A stretch of 64,000 bases of DNA from Sphingobium sp. SCG-1 (GCF_002953135.1 NZ_CP026372.1:1798001-1862000), one strand, 5' to 3'; shown: positions 50,774 through 59,231, counted from the first letter of the stretch. Notes: generated by a model not told the origin, from the letters alone. Made by a program: numbers and translations.

Positions 50774-51355
50774 ATGCGGATTTGGCCGGGGTTGCTACTT
50801 GCTGTTGCGATGATGCCGGGTGTGGCCATCAGCCAGACCGAGCGACAATCGCATATTCAGTCGGACTGGTATGATCCGGAGGAGGCGCGGCCTCGGGGTA
50901 CGGACTTGCTGCGCAGGACCATGATGCGCGCGCATGAAGAGGCGCGGCGCGATGTGAACGTGCCGCCGCTGAAATGGGATGACGGGCTGGCGGCGCAGGC
51001 GATGATCTATGCCCGCGAACTCGCGCGTACCAAGCGCTTCCAGCATAGCGACAAGGCGTTTCGCCCGACGCCGCAGGGCGAGAACCTTTGGATGGGGACT
51101 CGCGGCGCGTTCACCTATGCGGAAATGGCGGCGAGTTGGGAAAAGGAGCGCCGCTACTACCGCCATCGCCCGGTGCCCGATTTCAGCACAACGGGCGACT
51201 GGCGCGATGTGGGGCACTATACCCAGATGGTTTGGCGAGACACGACGACGCTCGGCTGTGCGCTGGTATCGAACGAACGGGACGATTATCTGGTGTGCCG
51301 ATACACGCCTCCGGGCAACGTCTATGGGCGCACGATCTTCGGCGAGATGAAGTAG
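50774..51355 (+). CDS. Secreted CAP-domain protein
   Basis: A 193-residue exported CAP/SCP-family protein with a signal peptide (MRIWPGLLLAVAMMPGVAIS). CAP motifs: ARELARTKRFQHSD, GENLWMG, VGHYTQMVWRDTTTLGCA and YLVCRYTPPGN. The two His and Glu of the CAP tetrad (HSD, GEN, GHYTQ) are present. The function in bacteria is mostly unknown; cell-wall or sterol/lipid binding has been suggested. Ends three bases from the convergent DUF2218 gene. Confidence 0.88.
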   Translation: MRIWPGLLLAVAMMPGVAISQTERQSHIQSDWYDPEEARPRGTDLLRRTMMRAHEEARRDVNVPPLKWDDGLAAQAMIYARELARTKRFQHSDKAFRPTPQGENLWMGTRGAFTYAEMAASWEKERRYYRHRPVPDFSTTGDWRDVGHYTQMVWRDTTTLGCALVSNERDDYLVCRYTPPGNVYGRTIFGEMK

Positions 51356-51358
51356 CGC

Positions 51359-51640
51359 TTACTGCCAGTCGAAGGGCAGCGGGGCTTCCCGGAACGCGAA
51401 GCGATTGAGATGATCGGCGACGACGCCCTTCATTCGCTCGACTGTCTCGGCTTCGGGCGCTTCGACCGTCACCAGCAGCGACGCGGGCTGCGCCTCCATC
51501 GTGGCGACGGCATTGGGGAAAGTGACCGTGCCCTTTTGCGCGTCGAATTCGACGGTCAGCTTGTGGCTCCAATGCTTGCAGAGTTGCTGGAGATATTTGC
51601 TGCCGTTTTCGGTCGGGACGGTGGCGGTTGCCTGTGCCAT
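51359..51640 (-). CDS. DUF2218 domain protein
   Basis: A 93-residue DUF2218 protein: NGSKYLQQLCKHWSHKLTV, GTVTFPNAVATMEA and VVADHLNRFAFREAP. DUF2218 proteins are frequently encoded beside siderophore-interacting proteins or PadR regulators of iron reduction. It starts immediately after the stop of the YqjI-like regulator gene, with no spacer, so it is co-transcribed and coupled. It probably works in metal or siderophore handling. Confidence 0.85.
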   Translation of the reverse strand: MAQATATVPTENGSKYLQQLCKHWSHKLTVEFDAQKGTVTFPNAVATMEAQPASLLVTVEAPEAETVERMKGVVADHLNRFAFREAPLPFDWQ

Positions 51641-52261
51641 TTACTTGAGCCTTTCGATCTTGCTGGCGGCTTCGTCGATAAGGGCCGCGACGTTGAGGAT
51701 GGTGTCCGCTTCCGTGGCTTCGCTGCTGAGGCGATTATGGAGAGCGGTCTTGAGATTATCCATGGCGCGACGGATCGGCGCGCCATCTGTCCGCTCGGCT
51801 CGCTTGGCCAGGATGTCGAGACGACCGAGCGCGTCGAGTGCGTCATTGCGGTTCTGCTCCAGGAACGCCGCACCAGCTTCGGTGATGCCGAAGAGCTTGC
51901 GACTACCTTCTCCGGGCTGTTCTGCGACAAGTTCCATGTCGGCGAGCAGCGTCAGCATCGGATAGACCACGCCGGGGCTGGGGGCATAAACGCCGCCCGA
52001 AAGCGTCTCGATCGCGCGGATCAGGTCGTAGCCATGGCGGGGGCTTTCGGCGATCAGGTTGAGCAGGATGAGCTTCAGCTCGCCTGCGTCGAACAGCCTC
52101 CGCCGTCCGCGCATCGGCCCGCCGCCGCCCATGCCGTCGCCGCCAAAGCGTCCGCCGCCATGCCTGCCGCCACCATGACGGCCACGTTCCCCAAAGCCTT
52201 CGGGGCCGCAGTGGCGATGGCCACGCATTCTATGTCCTGAATGTGAAGTATAGGAGTGCAT
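51641..52261 (-). CDS. PadR-family metal-responsive regulator (YqjI-like)
   Basis: A 206-residue PadR regulator. The first 53 residues are rich in His and Gly (RGHRHCGPEGFGERGRHGGG), as in E. coli YqjI, which binds nickel or iron there. The winged helix is FDAGELKLILLNLIAESPRHGYDLIRAIE with APSPGVVYPMLTLLADM. YqjI represses itself and the ferric-chelate reductase gene yqjH; here the partner is a DUF2218 gene instead. AAGGA lies seven bases before the ATG. GATATATC palindromes upstream are candidate binding sites. Confidence 0.85.
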   Translation of the reverse strand: MHSYTSHSGHRMRGHRHCGPEGFGERGRHGGGRHGGGRFGGDGMGGGGPMRGRRRLFDAGELKLILLNLIAESPRHGYDLIRAIETLSGGVYAPSPGVVYPMLTLLADMELVAEQPGEGSRKLFGITEAGAAFLEQNRNDALDALGRLDILAKRAERTDGAPIRRAMDNLKTALHNRLSSEATEADTILNVAALIDEAASKIERLK

Positions 52262-52290
52262 CGATAATTCCTTGTATGTTTCGATGCACT

Positions 52291-52329
52291 CAAGATATAT
52301 CTTATATCAAGTCAGTCAAGATATATCGC
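52291..52329. promoter_or_regulatory. Palindromic operator candidate for the YqjI-like regulator
   Basis: CAAGATATATC occurs at 52291 and again at 52317. The first copy extends to the perfect palindrome AAGATATATCTT (52292-52303), and TATATCAAG follows on the other side. It lies 30-70 bp upstream of the regulator start in a strongly AT-rich pocket. It is probably an autoregulatory operator. Confidence 0.6.
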
Positions 52330-52359
52330 AACTATTTTTTCACGCTGCCGACAACAAAA

Positions 52360-52395
52360 AAGGTGGCGATGAACCGTCAAGTTCACCGCCACCTT
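52360..52395 (-). terminator. Intrinsic terminator after grpE
   Basis: On the minus strand AAGGTGGCG pairs with CGCCACCTT, extended by a GTGAAC/GTTCAT inner stem, and is followed by a run of T. It lies 22 bp after the grpE stop. Confidence 0.88.
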
Positions 52396-52417
52396 CGCGA
52401 TCATCTTTGCGGGTCGT

Positions 52418-52957
52418 TTATTCGGGTGCTTTCGCGACGCCCACGAAGGCAGGCCGCAGCAGGCGGTCCTTAATCATGTATCCCGCCTGCATTTCCTGCA
52501 CCACGGTTCCCGGCGCAGCATCGGCGGAGGGGAGTTCCACCATCGCCTGATGCTTGTTCGGGTCCAGCGGCTGGCCGACGGCTTCGATCTTCTCGATCCC
52601 GTTCTTGCGGAACACGCTTTCCAACTCGCGACCCGTGGCTTCCAGGCCGACGACGAGGCTCTTCATCTTCTCGTCCTCGCGCAGGTCGGCGGGAATCGCG
52701 GCGAGGGCGCGCACGAGATTGTCCGCGATCGTCAGCATGTCGCGCGCAAAGCCGGTCGCGGCGTAAGAGCGCGTGTCCTGCAATTCTTTTTCCAGGCGGC
52801 GGCGCACATTCTGCGTCTCTGCATGGGCATAGAGCACGTCCTGCTTGGCAGCGGCGAGTTCATCCTCCAGCGCGGCGATGCGCTGCTCATGGGGATTCGC
52901 GGTCTCTTCTTCGGGAGCGATTTCGGCGGGGTTTTCGTTCATTGTTTCTTCGGTCAT
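52418..52957 (-). CDS. grpE: Nucleotide exchange factor GrpE
   Basis: DnaK cochaperone of 179 residues. Acidic N-terminus, a long coiled-coil helix (EQRIAALEDELAAAKQDVLYA), AETQNVRRRLEKE, then NLVRALAAIP and the beta domain with LDPNKHQAMVELPS and GYMIKDRLLRPAFV. Its start overlaps the hrcA stop by 4 bp (ATGA), so the two are expressed together. Confidence 0.96.
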   Translation of the reverse strand: MTEETMNENPAEIAPEEETANPHEQRIAALEDELAAAKQDVLYAHAETQNVRRRLEKELQDTRSYAATGFARDMLTIADNLVRALAAIPADLREDEKMKSLVVGLEATGRELESVFRKNGIEKIEAVGQPLDPNKHQAMVELPSADAAPGTVVQEMQAGYMIKDRLLRPAFVGVAKAPE

Positions 52958-53997
52958 CTCATCAATCTCGAAAGGGTCTGCGCAGTGAAGTCCACCATGG
53001 GTATCACGCGCGCATAGTTCAAGCGCGTGGGGCCGATCACCCCGACCACGCCAACGACGCGGCCATCGCCTGCGCGGTACGGCGCGGCTATGACCGATGA
53101 ACCGGACAGGGAAAAGAGCTTGTTTTCCGATCCGATGAATATCTTGGTCGCGCTGCCTGCCAGCGCGCTTTCGAGGAGGCGGGATATCTCCTGTTTACCC
53201 TCCAGTTCGTCAAGCAATTGCCGCACACGATCGAGGTCTGCCGATGCGGTGTCATCGATCAGGTTCGCCTGACCCCGGACGATCAGCACGGGGCGGTCCG
53301 CGCCGTCTGTCGACCAGATGGCAATGCCGCGATCGACCAGTTCGCGCGCGGCGCTGTCCAGTGCGCGGCGGTCGGCGTCGAGTTCCTGACCAAGCACAAT
53401 TTCCGCTTGCCGCAGCGTCATCCCCGCGAGGCGCTGCGACATATAGTTGGCGGCTTCGGCGAGGTTGGAGGGGGTGACGCCGGGGGGCAGGTCCAGCACC
53501 CGGTTCTCGACCGAACCATCCTGCGCGACAAGGATGGCAAGCGCCTGATGATCGTTGAGGGCGACAAAGCTGAATTGACGCAATATCGGTTCGCGCTTCG
53601 GCACCATGACAATCCCTGCGCAGGCAGAGAGACCGGACAGTGCAAGCGTCGCGGCGGAGAGCGCATTCTCGATGGGGCCGCCTTCGCCCACTTGCGCCTC
53701 TATGGTGCGGCGTTCTTCCTGAGAGGGTTCGGCCGCCTGCATCATGCCGTCCACGAACAGGCGCAGGCCAGTCTCGGTCGGCATCCGGCCCGCGGATGTG
53801 TGGGGCGAGGCGAGCAGACCCAACTCCTCCAAATCCTGCATCACGTTTCGGATCGAGGCTGGCGAAAGGTTCAGCGTGTGCAGCCGCGCGATCGTGCGCG
53901 ACGCCACGGGCACGCCGGTGCCGAGGTAGTTCTCCACTACCAGCCGAAACACGTCGCGCGCGCGGTCATTCAGTTCGCTGATCGGAATGGTCGCCAT
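52954..53997 (-). CDS. hrcA: Heat-inducible transcription repressor HrcA
   Basis: A 347-residue repressor of heat-shock genes that binds CIRCE elements. The N-terminal winged helix ELNDRARDVFRLVVENYLGTGVPVAS and SPASIRNVMQDLEELGLLASPH are diagnostic. I saw no CIRCE inverted repeat in the upstream sequence, so it probably controls groESL elsewhere. Operon with grpE. Confidence 0.96.
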   Translation of the reverse strand: MATIPISELNDRARDVFRLVVENYLGTGVPVASRTIARLHTLNLSPASIRNVMQDLEELGLLASPHTSAGRMPTETGLRLFVDGMMQAAEPSQEERRTIEAQVGEGGPIENALSAATLALSGLSACAGIVMVPKREPILRQFSFVALNDHQALAILVAQDGSVENRVLDLPPGVTPSNLAEAANYMSQRLAGMTLRQAEIVLGQELDADRRALDSAARELVDRGIAIWSTDGADRPVLIVRGQANLIDDTASADLDRVRQLLDELEGKQEISRLLESALAGSATKIFIGSENKLFSLSGSSVIAAPYRAGDGRVVGVVGVIGPTRLNYARVIPMVDFTAQTLSRLMR

Positions 53998-54055
53998 CGC
54001 TTGTATGTAGGGCGGATTGCGGAACGGCTCAATGCCAGTGCTCAGGGCCGGTATG

Positions 54056-54271
54056 CTAGGGGCGACGACTGAGGCGCACCGACAGGATCAGCATCACTAT
54101 GCCCGCACCAGCCAGCGCGGCGCCGCGCCATGCCCAGGGCCGCACGTCGATCATGAAGCTGGACTCGGGCCACTTGATCAACCCCAGACCCTGGCCGATC
54201 CAGAGCAGGCCCATAAGCAGCGCCGCCGTGCCGAAGATTCGCAGTAGGCGGGGAAGAACCTTGTTCATCAT
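54056..54271 (-). CDS. Small two-helix membrane protein
   Basis: A 71-residue protein with two membrane helices (GTAALLMGLLWIGQGLGLI and GAALAGAGIVMLILSV) joined by WPESSFMIDVRPW. The GQG-LIKWP-SSFMI-WAW-GA pattern recurs in small uncharacterised proteobacterial proteins. Its start overlaps the stop of the DUF6438 lipoprotein gene. Function unknown. Confidence 0.75.
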   Translation of the reverse strand: MMNKVLPRLLRIFGTAALLMGLLWIGQGLGLIKWPESSFMIDVRPWAWRGAALAGAGIVMLILSVRLSRRP

Positions 54272-54780
54272 TGTTTTCCTGTCGTGCCGGGCGCTGGTTT
54301 CAGCATCGCCTCTATGTTGAGCACTTTGGGCACCGCTGCAATGGCGGCGCGCAGGCGTGTGTGCTGCGGATCATGGCAGCCACCGTAATAATCGAGTTCC
54401 GACGGCTTTTGCGGCGCACGGTCCCAGACGATGCGATAGCCGGGCATATCCGTTGCCATCCGTTTGCAGGAGGGATCACCGGGGCCGATATTCTTCTTCG
54501 TGCCGGTCGCGGGGCGGAAGGGCGCCAGGCTGTCGCGCAAACGGCGATATTGTTGAGGCGTGACCGTGAAGCGCGTCTCGCCGGGGACCGAGGTGAATTT
54601 CTCGGGGAACAGCACCCCCGATCCATCTGGCTCCACCGTCACCTTGTAGACGGGGCACGCGCCGAAACAACGTCCGGCTGCGAAGCTGATCGTGTCGGCC
54701 TTGGCGGCTGGCTTCGGCGGGGACGGTGCGGTTGCGCACCCGCTTACCAGTGCGATCATGCCTATCGTCAGTGCCCGCAT
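54268..54780 (-). CDS. DUF6438-type lipoprotein
   Basis: A 170-residue lipoprotein with signal peptide and lipobox LVSGC, followed by a DUF6438-like domain: SFAAGRCFGACPVYKVTVEPDG, TPQQYRRLRDSLAPF, and YYGGCHDPQHTRLRAAI. GGAGATCGCA precedes the ATG at 54780; the frame extending to 54966 covers the rph promoter and is rejected. Divergent from rph. Function unknown. Confidence 0.82.
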   Translation of the reverse strand: MRALTIGMIALVSGCATAPSPPKPAAKADTISFAAGRCFGACPVYKVTVEPDGSGVLFPEKFTSVPGETRFTVTPQQYRRLRDSLAPFRPATGTKKNIGPGDPSCKRMATDMPGYRIVWDRAPQKPSELDYYGGCHDPQHTRLRAAIAAVPKVLNIEAMLKPAPGTTGKQ

Positions 54781-54897
54781 TGCGATCTCCTTTTTTAAGT
54801 TTGCCCTGCGTTTAGCCTGTTTTTGTCCGCGATGCACTGGCCAGCGAGACAAGGGGACGCTAAGCCGCGCGCCTAGGTTCAATAAGGAGTCATGTTC

Positions 54898-55614
54898 ATG
54901 CGCCCATCCGGCCGCACCCCCGATCAGATGCGGGCCATTTCGATGGAGCCCGCCTTTACCATCCATGCCGAGGGTTCGTGCCTGATCAGCTTCGGCGACA
55001 CGCGGGTGCTATGCACTGCGTCGGTCGAGGAGAAAGTGCCGCCATTCCTGCGCGGCAAGGGCGAGGGCTGGGTGACGGCGGAATATGGCATGCTCCCCCG
55101 CGCAACGCATACGCGCGGCAGCCGTGAAGCGGCGAAGGGCAAGCAGTCGGGTCGCACGCAGGAAATTCAGCGGCTGATCGGGCGCTCGCTTCGATCTGTG
55201 GTGGACCTCAAGAAGCTGGGTGAGCGGCAGATCACGATCGATTGCGACGTGTTGCAGGCCGACGGCGGCACGCGCACCGCGTCGATCTCCGGCGCATGGG
55301 TGGCGTTGCGGATCGCGGTCGATGGATTGATGGCGAAGGGCTTGCTGAAGGAAGACCCTATCCTGCAGAAAGTCGCGGCGATCAGTTGCGGCATCCATCA
55401 GGGAACGCCGGTGCTCGACCTCGACTATATCGAGGATTCGAGCGCGGAGGCGGACGCCAACTTCGTGCTGACCGGCGACAGCAAGCTCGCCGAAGTGCAG
55501 GCGACGGCGGAAGGCGCGACTTTCGACGAGGAAGAATTGCTGCGTCTGCTGCGGCTTGCGCGGATTGGTTGTGGGCAGATCTTCACGGCACAGGATAAGG
55601 CAACCGGCCGGTGA
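54898..55614 (+). CDS. rph: Ribonuclease PH
   Basis: Phosphorolytic tRNA 3'-end-trimming exonuclease of 238 residues. MRPSGRTPDQMRAI, EGSCLISFGDTRVLCTASVE, GWVTAEYGMLPRATHTRGSRE and RQITIDCDVLQADGGTRTAS are diagnostic. The ATG at 54898 is preferred to 54892 because AGGAG is then eight bases upstream. Overlaps rdgB by 4 bp. Confidence 0.97.
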   Translation: MRPSGRTPDQMRAISMEPAFTIHAEGSCLISFGDTRVLCTASVEEKVPPFLRGKGEGWVTAEYGMLPRATHTRGSREAAKGKQSGRTQEIQRLIGRSLRSVVDLKKLGERQITIDCDVLQADGGTRTASISGAWVALRIAVDGLMAKGLLKEDPILQKVAAISCGIHQGTPVLDLDYIEDSSAEADANFVLTGDSKLAEVQATAEGATFDEEELLRLLRLARIGCGQIFTAQDKATGR

Positions 55615-56252
55615 GCGATTTCATCGCCGACGATCCGAATGCGCCACAGGCGATCCGGAAACTGAAACCCGGCAAGCTGGTGATCGCCAGCCATAATCCG
55701 GGCAAGGTGCGTGAGATCCGCGCGCTGCTCGCGCCCTATGGGATCGAGCCGGTGTCGGCGGCGGACCTTGACTTGCCCGAACCGGAGGAGACCGGCACGA
55801 CCTTCATCGCCAATGCGGAGCTGAAGGCGATGCAGGCGGCGGACCTGTCCGGCCTGCCCGCACTGTCTGACGACAGCGGCCTGTGCGTTGACGCGTTGCT
55901 GGGCGAGCCGGGCATATTCTCGGCGCGCTGGGCGGGGCCGGAGAAGGACTTCGACATGGCGATGGGTGCCGTGTGGCAGAAGCTGGAGGCGACCGGGCCC
56001 GAGGCAAGCAAGTCCGCGCATTTCATCTGCGCGCTGGCGCTGGCGTGGCCTGATGGGCATGTCGAGGCGTTCGAGGGGCGCGTGGACGGGACACTGGTCT
56101 GGCCGCCGCGTGGCAATCAGGGGTTCGGCTACGATGCGATGTTCGTGCCGCTGGGCCATGACATCAGCTTCGGCGAAATGAACCCTGACGCGAAACACGC
56201 GATGAGCCACCGTGCCGACGCTTTCGCCAAGTTCGTGGCGGCGGTGTTTTGA
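55611..56252 (+). CDS. rdgB: XTP/dITP pyrophosphatase (RdgB/HAM1)
   Basis: Removes non-canonical purine triphosphates (XTP, dITP). Of 213 residues, with LVIASHNPGKVREIRALL, ETGTTFIANAELKAMQA, LSDDSGLCVDALLGEPGIFSAR and QGFGYDAMFVPLG. The GTG start overlaps the rph stop (GTGA). Complete. Confidence 0.96.
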   Translation: MSDFIADDPNAPQAIRKLKPGKLVIASHNPGKVREIRALLAPYGIEPVSAADLDLPEPEETGTTFIANAELKAMQAADLSGLPALSDDSGLCVDALLGEPGIFSARWAGPEKDFDMAMGAVWQKLEATGPEASKSAHFICALALAWPDGHVEAFEGRVDGTLVWPPRGNQGFGYDAMFVPLGHDISFGEMNPDAKHAMSHRADAFAKFVAAVF

Positions 56253-56259
56253 AGCCAGG

Positions 56260-56906
56260 CTAAGGTTGCTGGCTGACGAAGACCGCCAGTTGCGCGTCGA
56301 AGGCTCGTTTGAAGGGGGCCGTGCTTCGCCGCGGGCGATGTAGGCGGAGATGCTGGGATATTCCTCCAACAGGGACGATCCGTTCAACCTGCGCAGCACC
56401 GTCACCATCAGCAAGTCGCCCGCGCTGAATGCACCGTCGAGCCAATCGGCATCGCCGATTCGCTGGGAAAGCTCGCCTAACCGCTTGCGGACGCGCTCCG
56501 CCAGCATGGACTGGCGTTCCTCGAACCATGGTTTGCCGCTTTCAAGAATGCGGGCGATGGAAAATTCCCAGACGGGCGGCTCCACGGTGTCCAGCGCTGC
56601 GAACATCCAACTGATCGCGCGCGCCTTCGCGTTCGCATCTGCCGGTAGCAGGCCCGTATGGCGATCCGCGATATGGAATACGATCGCGCCCGATTCGAAC
56701 AGCGCAAGATCGCCTTCCTCATAGGTTGGGATCTGCCCGAAAGGCTGCAAGGCGCGGTGCGCGGGGTCGTTCAGCGCGTCGAATGAGATGAGGCGGACGT
56801 CATAAGGCTGCCCCACTTCTTCCAGCGCCCAGCGGACGCGCATGTCGCGCGCCAATCCCCTGCCGCGATCTGGGGAGTTTTCGAAAGCGGTGATCGTGAT
56901 CGTCAT
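56260..56906 (-). pseudogene. Glutathione S-transferase family protein with a C-terminal frameshift
   Basis: GST-fold protein whose N-terminal thioredoxin-like domain (MTITITAFENSPDRGRGLAR, IPTYEEGDLALFESGAIVFH) and helical domain (DADWLDGAFSAGDLLMVTVL) are intact to ARGEARP. The expected ending FKRAFDAQLAVFVSQQP with stop at 56260 is in another frame. A one-base loss in the run of C near 56313-56320 explains it. In the original frame translation continues about 280 codons antisense through rdgB. It is a recent frameshift or a homopolymer sequencing error. Confidence 0.75.
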
Positions 56907-57018
56907 CGGTAGGCTCCCACTGTTCCCGCCATCCGTAGCGCCCTTGGCAAATCTCGCAACTGTCCCGAATGTGCGGAGATCACTGGAAAATCGGCGCCAG
57001 ACTCCCTATCGGATGGGG

Positions 57019-57846
57019 ATGATCACCTATGTCGACGTCACTGCGGACACACCACGGTCCAGAACAAGCGCTATAAAGCTTTACGGAGCGGACGCGTTCG
57101 AAGGGATGCGACGGGCTGGCCGGATCGCTGCCGAGACGCTCGACGCGCTCGTGCCATTGGTGGTGCCGGGAGTCACGACAGGCGAGCTCGACGATTTCGC
57201 CCGCAATGCGATCGTTGCGGCTGGCGCGATTCCCATCAACATCGGCTATAGCGGCTATGCCCATGCGACCTGCATTTCGGTGAACCACGTCGTGTGTCAT
57301 GGCATTCCGGGTGCGAAAACCCTCATGGCGGGGGATATTCTTAATATCGACCTGACCGCCGTCATCGATGGCTGGCACGGCGACACCAGCCGGATGTTCC
57401 TGGTCGGGGACGTGCCGTTAAAGGCAAAGCGCCTGGTCCATGTCACATATGAATGCATGATGCTGGGCATCGAGCAGGCGCATCCGGGCAACCATCTGGG
57501 CGACATAGGGCACGCCATTCAGCGTCATGCGGAAAAGAACCGCTATGGCGTGGTGCGGGACTTCGTGGGCCATGGCGTTGGCCTTGTCTATCATGATGAG
57601 CCTGATGTGGCCCATTATGGTCGCCCCGGCACGGGACCTGAACTGCGTCCCGGAATGATGTTCACTATCGAGCCGATGATCAATATCGGCAAGCCCGGCG
57701 TCAAGATTCTGGATGACGACTGGACCGCCGTCACTCGGGATCGCTCGCTATCGGCGCAATTCGAGCATTCGATCGGCATCACCGAACAGGGGGCTGAGAT
57801 CTTTACGCTCAGCCCCAAGGGACTTCACCACCCGCCCTATCGCTGA
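57019..57846 (+). CDS. map: Type I methionine aminopeptidase
   Basis: Removes the initiator Met from nascent proteins; 275 residues. Signatures: MRRAGRIAAETLDALVP, CISVNHVVCHGIPG, DILNIDLTAVIDGWHGDTSR with the two Asp metal ligands, DFVGHGVG with His, and the Glu ligands in FTIEPMINIG and AQFEHSIGI. The start at 57019 follows GGATGGGG; the ATG at 57013 is also possible, and the frame to 56842 lies in the GST promoter. IPINIGYSGYAHATC departs slightly from the usual FPxS/T motif. Confidence 0.95.
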   Translation: MITYVDVTADTPRSRTSAIKLYGADAFEGMRRAGRIAAETLDALVPLVVPGVTTGELDDFARNAIVAAGAIPINIGYSGYAHATCISVNHVVCHGIPGAKTLMAGDILNIDLTAVIDGWHGDTSRMFLVGDVPLKAKRLVHVTYECMMLGIEQAHPGNHLGDIGHAIQRHAEKNRYGVVRDFVGHGVGLVYHDEPDVAHYGRPGTGPELRPGMMFTIEPMINIGKPGVKILDDDWTAVTRDRSLSAQFEHSIGITEQGAEIFTLSPKGLHHPPYR

Positions 57847-57882
57847 ATTGCGTTCGAGGGGGAAGGCAGCCGGTCCCTCCGA

Positions 57883-58380
57883 TCAGGCCGGCACTGCCGC
57901 CCTGCATTCCCCGGTGCGCTTGCCCGACAGGTCGTGCGTCGTCCGTAGCACGGCTTTGCCGCCTTCGGTCCTGGTCATACTGACGCCGAGCGTCATGGTT
58001 TCGGGCGTGTAATTGCCTTCCATCACCAGTTCGGACGTGCCCTTGCCTGCCTTGCAGGAAAGAGTACCGATGAAGCGCCCCTTGCGGATGCTCGTTTCCT
58101 TGTAGGTGCAGTCCTTGCCCTCTTCGCCCGCAAGCGCGTCGGCATCCGGATAGCCATTGGATGCCACCGCGACGCAGACCTCCGCCGTGCTCTTGGTGCC
58201 GACCATCCGGGCATATTCTTCCGCAGTGATCGTGGGCGTGTTGTAACCGGTAATCGTGCGGTTCATCGTCCACTGGCCCGCCTTCAGCAGGATCGGCGCA
58301 TCTTCCTTTTCGGGCGGAGGCGCTTCCGCCGCGCTGCATCCTGCCAATAGCATTACGGTCGCCGCTAATATCCCGCGCAT
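57883..58380 (-). CDS. DUF3617 lipoprotein (first copy)
   Basis: A 165-residue lipoprotein (lipobox MLLAGC) with a DUF3617 domain: ILLKAGQWTMNRTITGYN, a CV-A-DADAL region with conserved Cys, and MEGNYTPETMTLGVSMTRTE. A paralogue is encoded at 59663. Such periplasmic proteins are abundant in sphingomonads and have no assigned function. Confidence 0.8.
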   Translation of the reverse strand: MRGILAATVMLLAGCSAAEAPPPEKEDAPILLKAGQWTMNRTITGYNTPTITAEEYARMVGTKSTAEVCVAVASNGYPDADALAGEEGKDCTYKETSIRKGRFIGTLSCKAGKGTSELVMEGNYTPETMTLGVSMTRTEGGKAVLRTTHDLSGKRTGECRAAVPA

Positions 58381-58397
58381 CCTCTTGTCCCCCTTAT

Positions 58398-59231
58398 TTA
58401 TAGTTGGTGGAACAGATGCTCTACCTCCGCGTCGGCAAGTGCAAGCCCGAATTGCCCGATCAGCACTTCGCGGTAGTCGGCAACGGTTTCGATCAAACGA
58501 CTGTCATTTTGGCCGTTGCGGTGGACGGACAGTTGCCGGTCGAAGAGCGAGATGAAGCCGTCCGCCATCACCCGGCTGGCGATTGTCAGCGTCGTGAAGC
58601 GCGTGTCCGGTCGCGTCGCCGTCCAGTGATTGGAAAGTTCGAGGTCGATGGCTTCGACGGGATCGAGAGTGAAGCTATATTGCGCTTGCCAATCGCGCGT
58701 GGCGGCGCTGCGACCATCTGTTGCACCGGGATCGCCTGCGCGTTCCAGCATCCATGTGCGTTCGTCCCGCAGGATCAGGCGATGCGCGGTGCCGTCCGGG
58801 GCTAGCGTCTGTGCGCCGTCTTCAAGGGGCAGGGGCGGGGAGAAGCTGCCGCCGAAACCCGCGTCGGCGATCCATTCGCGGCCCTCGATCGTCACCAGAT
58901 TGAGCGTGTGTGTGAGCGGCGGCGTCGCGGTCGCCAACAGCCATACGCGGGCGAGCAGCGGGCGCGCCGTGAAACCTAGGACATGCAAGGCGCGCAGGAA
59001 TAGTGAGTTCTGCTCAAAGCAGTAGCCGCCGCGCTTCCGCTTCACCAGCTTAGCGAACACCGAAGGCCCGTCGATGGCGATGCCGCGTCCTAAAGGAATG
59101 TCGAGGTTCTCGAACGGGATTGCAAGCCGGTGCGCACGATGCACCGCTGCCAGCCCGCCTAAGTCCGGGGCTGGTGCAACGGGCAGGTCTATGCGGTCGA
59201 GATATGCGGGCAGGTCGAACGGGGCGATCAG
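58398..59231 (-). CDS. Arylamine N-acetyltransferase, predicted CTG start
   Basis: Acetyl-CoA-dependent arylamine N-acetyltransferase. The catalytic triad is Cys71 (RGGYCFEQN), His108 (LTHTLNLV) and Asp123 (ADAGFGG). The family N-terminus FDLPAYLDRIDLP is encoded upstream of the first ATG/GTG/TTG codon in frame (GTG at 59144). Including it requires CTG at 59231, which overlaps the VOC stop as CTGA and gives 277 residues, the normal length. The last step of the VOC-NAT pair is thus probably coupled re-initiation at CTG. If translation started at 59144 the protein would lose 29 conserved residues. Confidence 0.85.
   Translation of the reverse strand: MIAPFDLPAYLDRIDLPVAPAPDLGGLAAVHRAHRLAIPFENLDIPLGRGIAIDGPSVFAKLVKRKRGGYCFEQNSLFLRALHVLGFTARPLLARVWLLATATPPLTHTLNLVTIEGREWIADAGFGGSFSPPLPLEDGAQTLAPDGTAHRLILRDERTWMLERAGDPGATDGRSAATRDWQAQYSFTLDPVEAIDLELSNHWTATRPDTRFTTLTIASRVMADGFISLFDRQLSVHRNGQNDSRLIETVADYREVLIGQFGLALADAEVEHLFHQL

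Noticed and set aside
53998..54055. CIRCE element upstream of hrcA
   Set aside because: No TTAGCACTC/GAGTGCTAA inverted repeat could be found.
55425..56259. C-terminal continuation of the GST frame to 55425
   Set aside because: It is read-through after a frameshift, antisense to rdgB; the expected GST ending is in another frame at 56260-56320.
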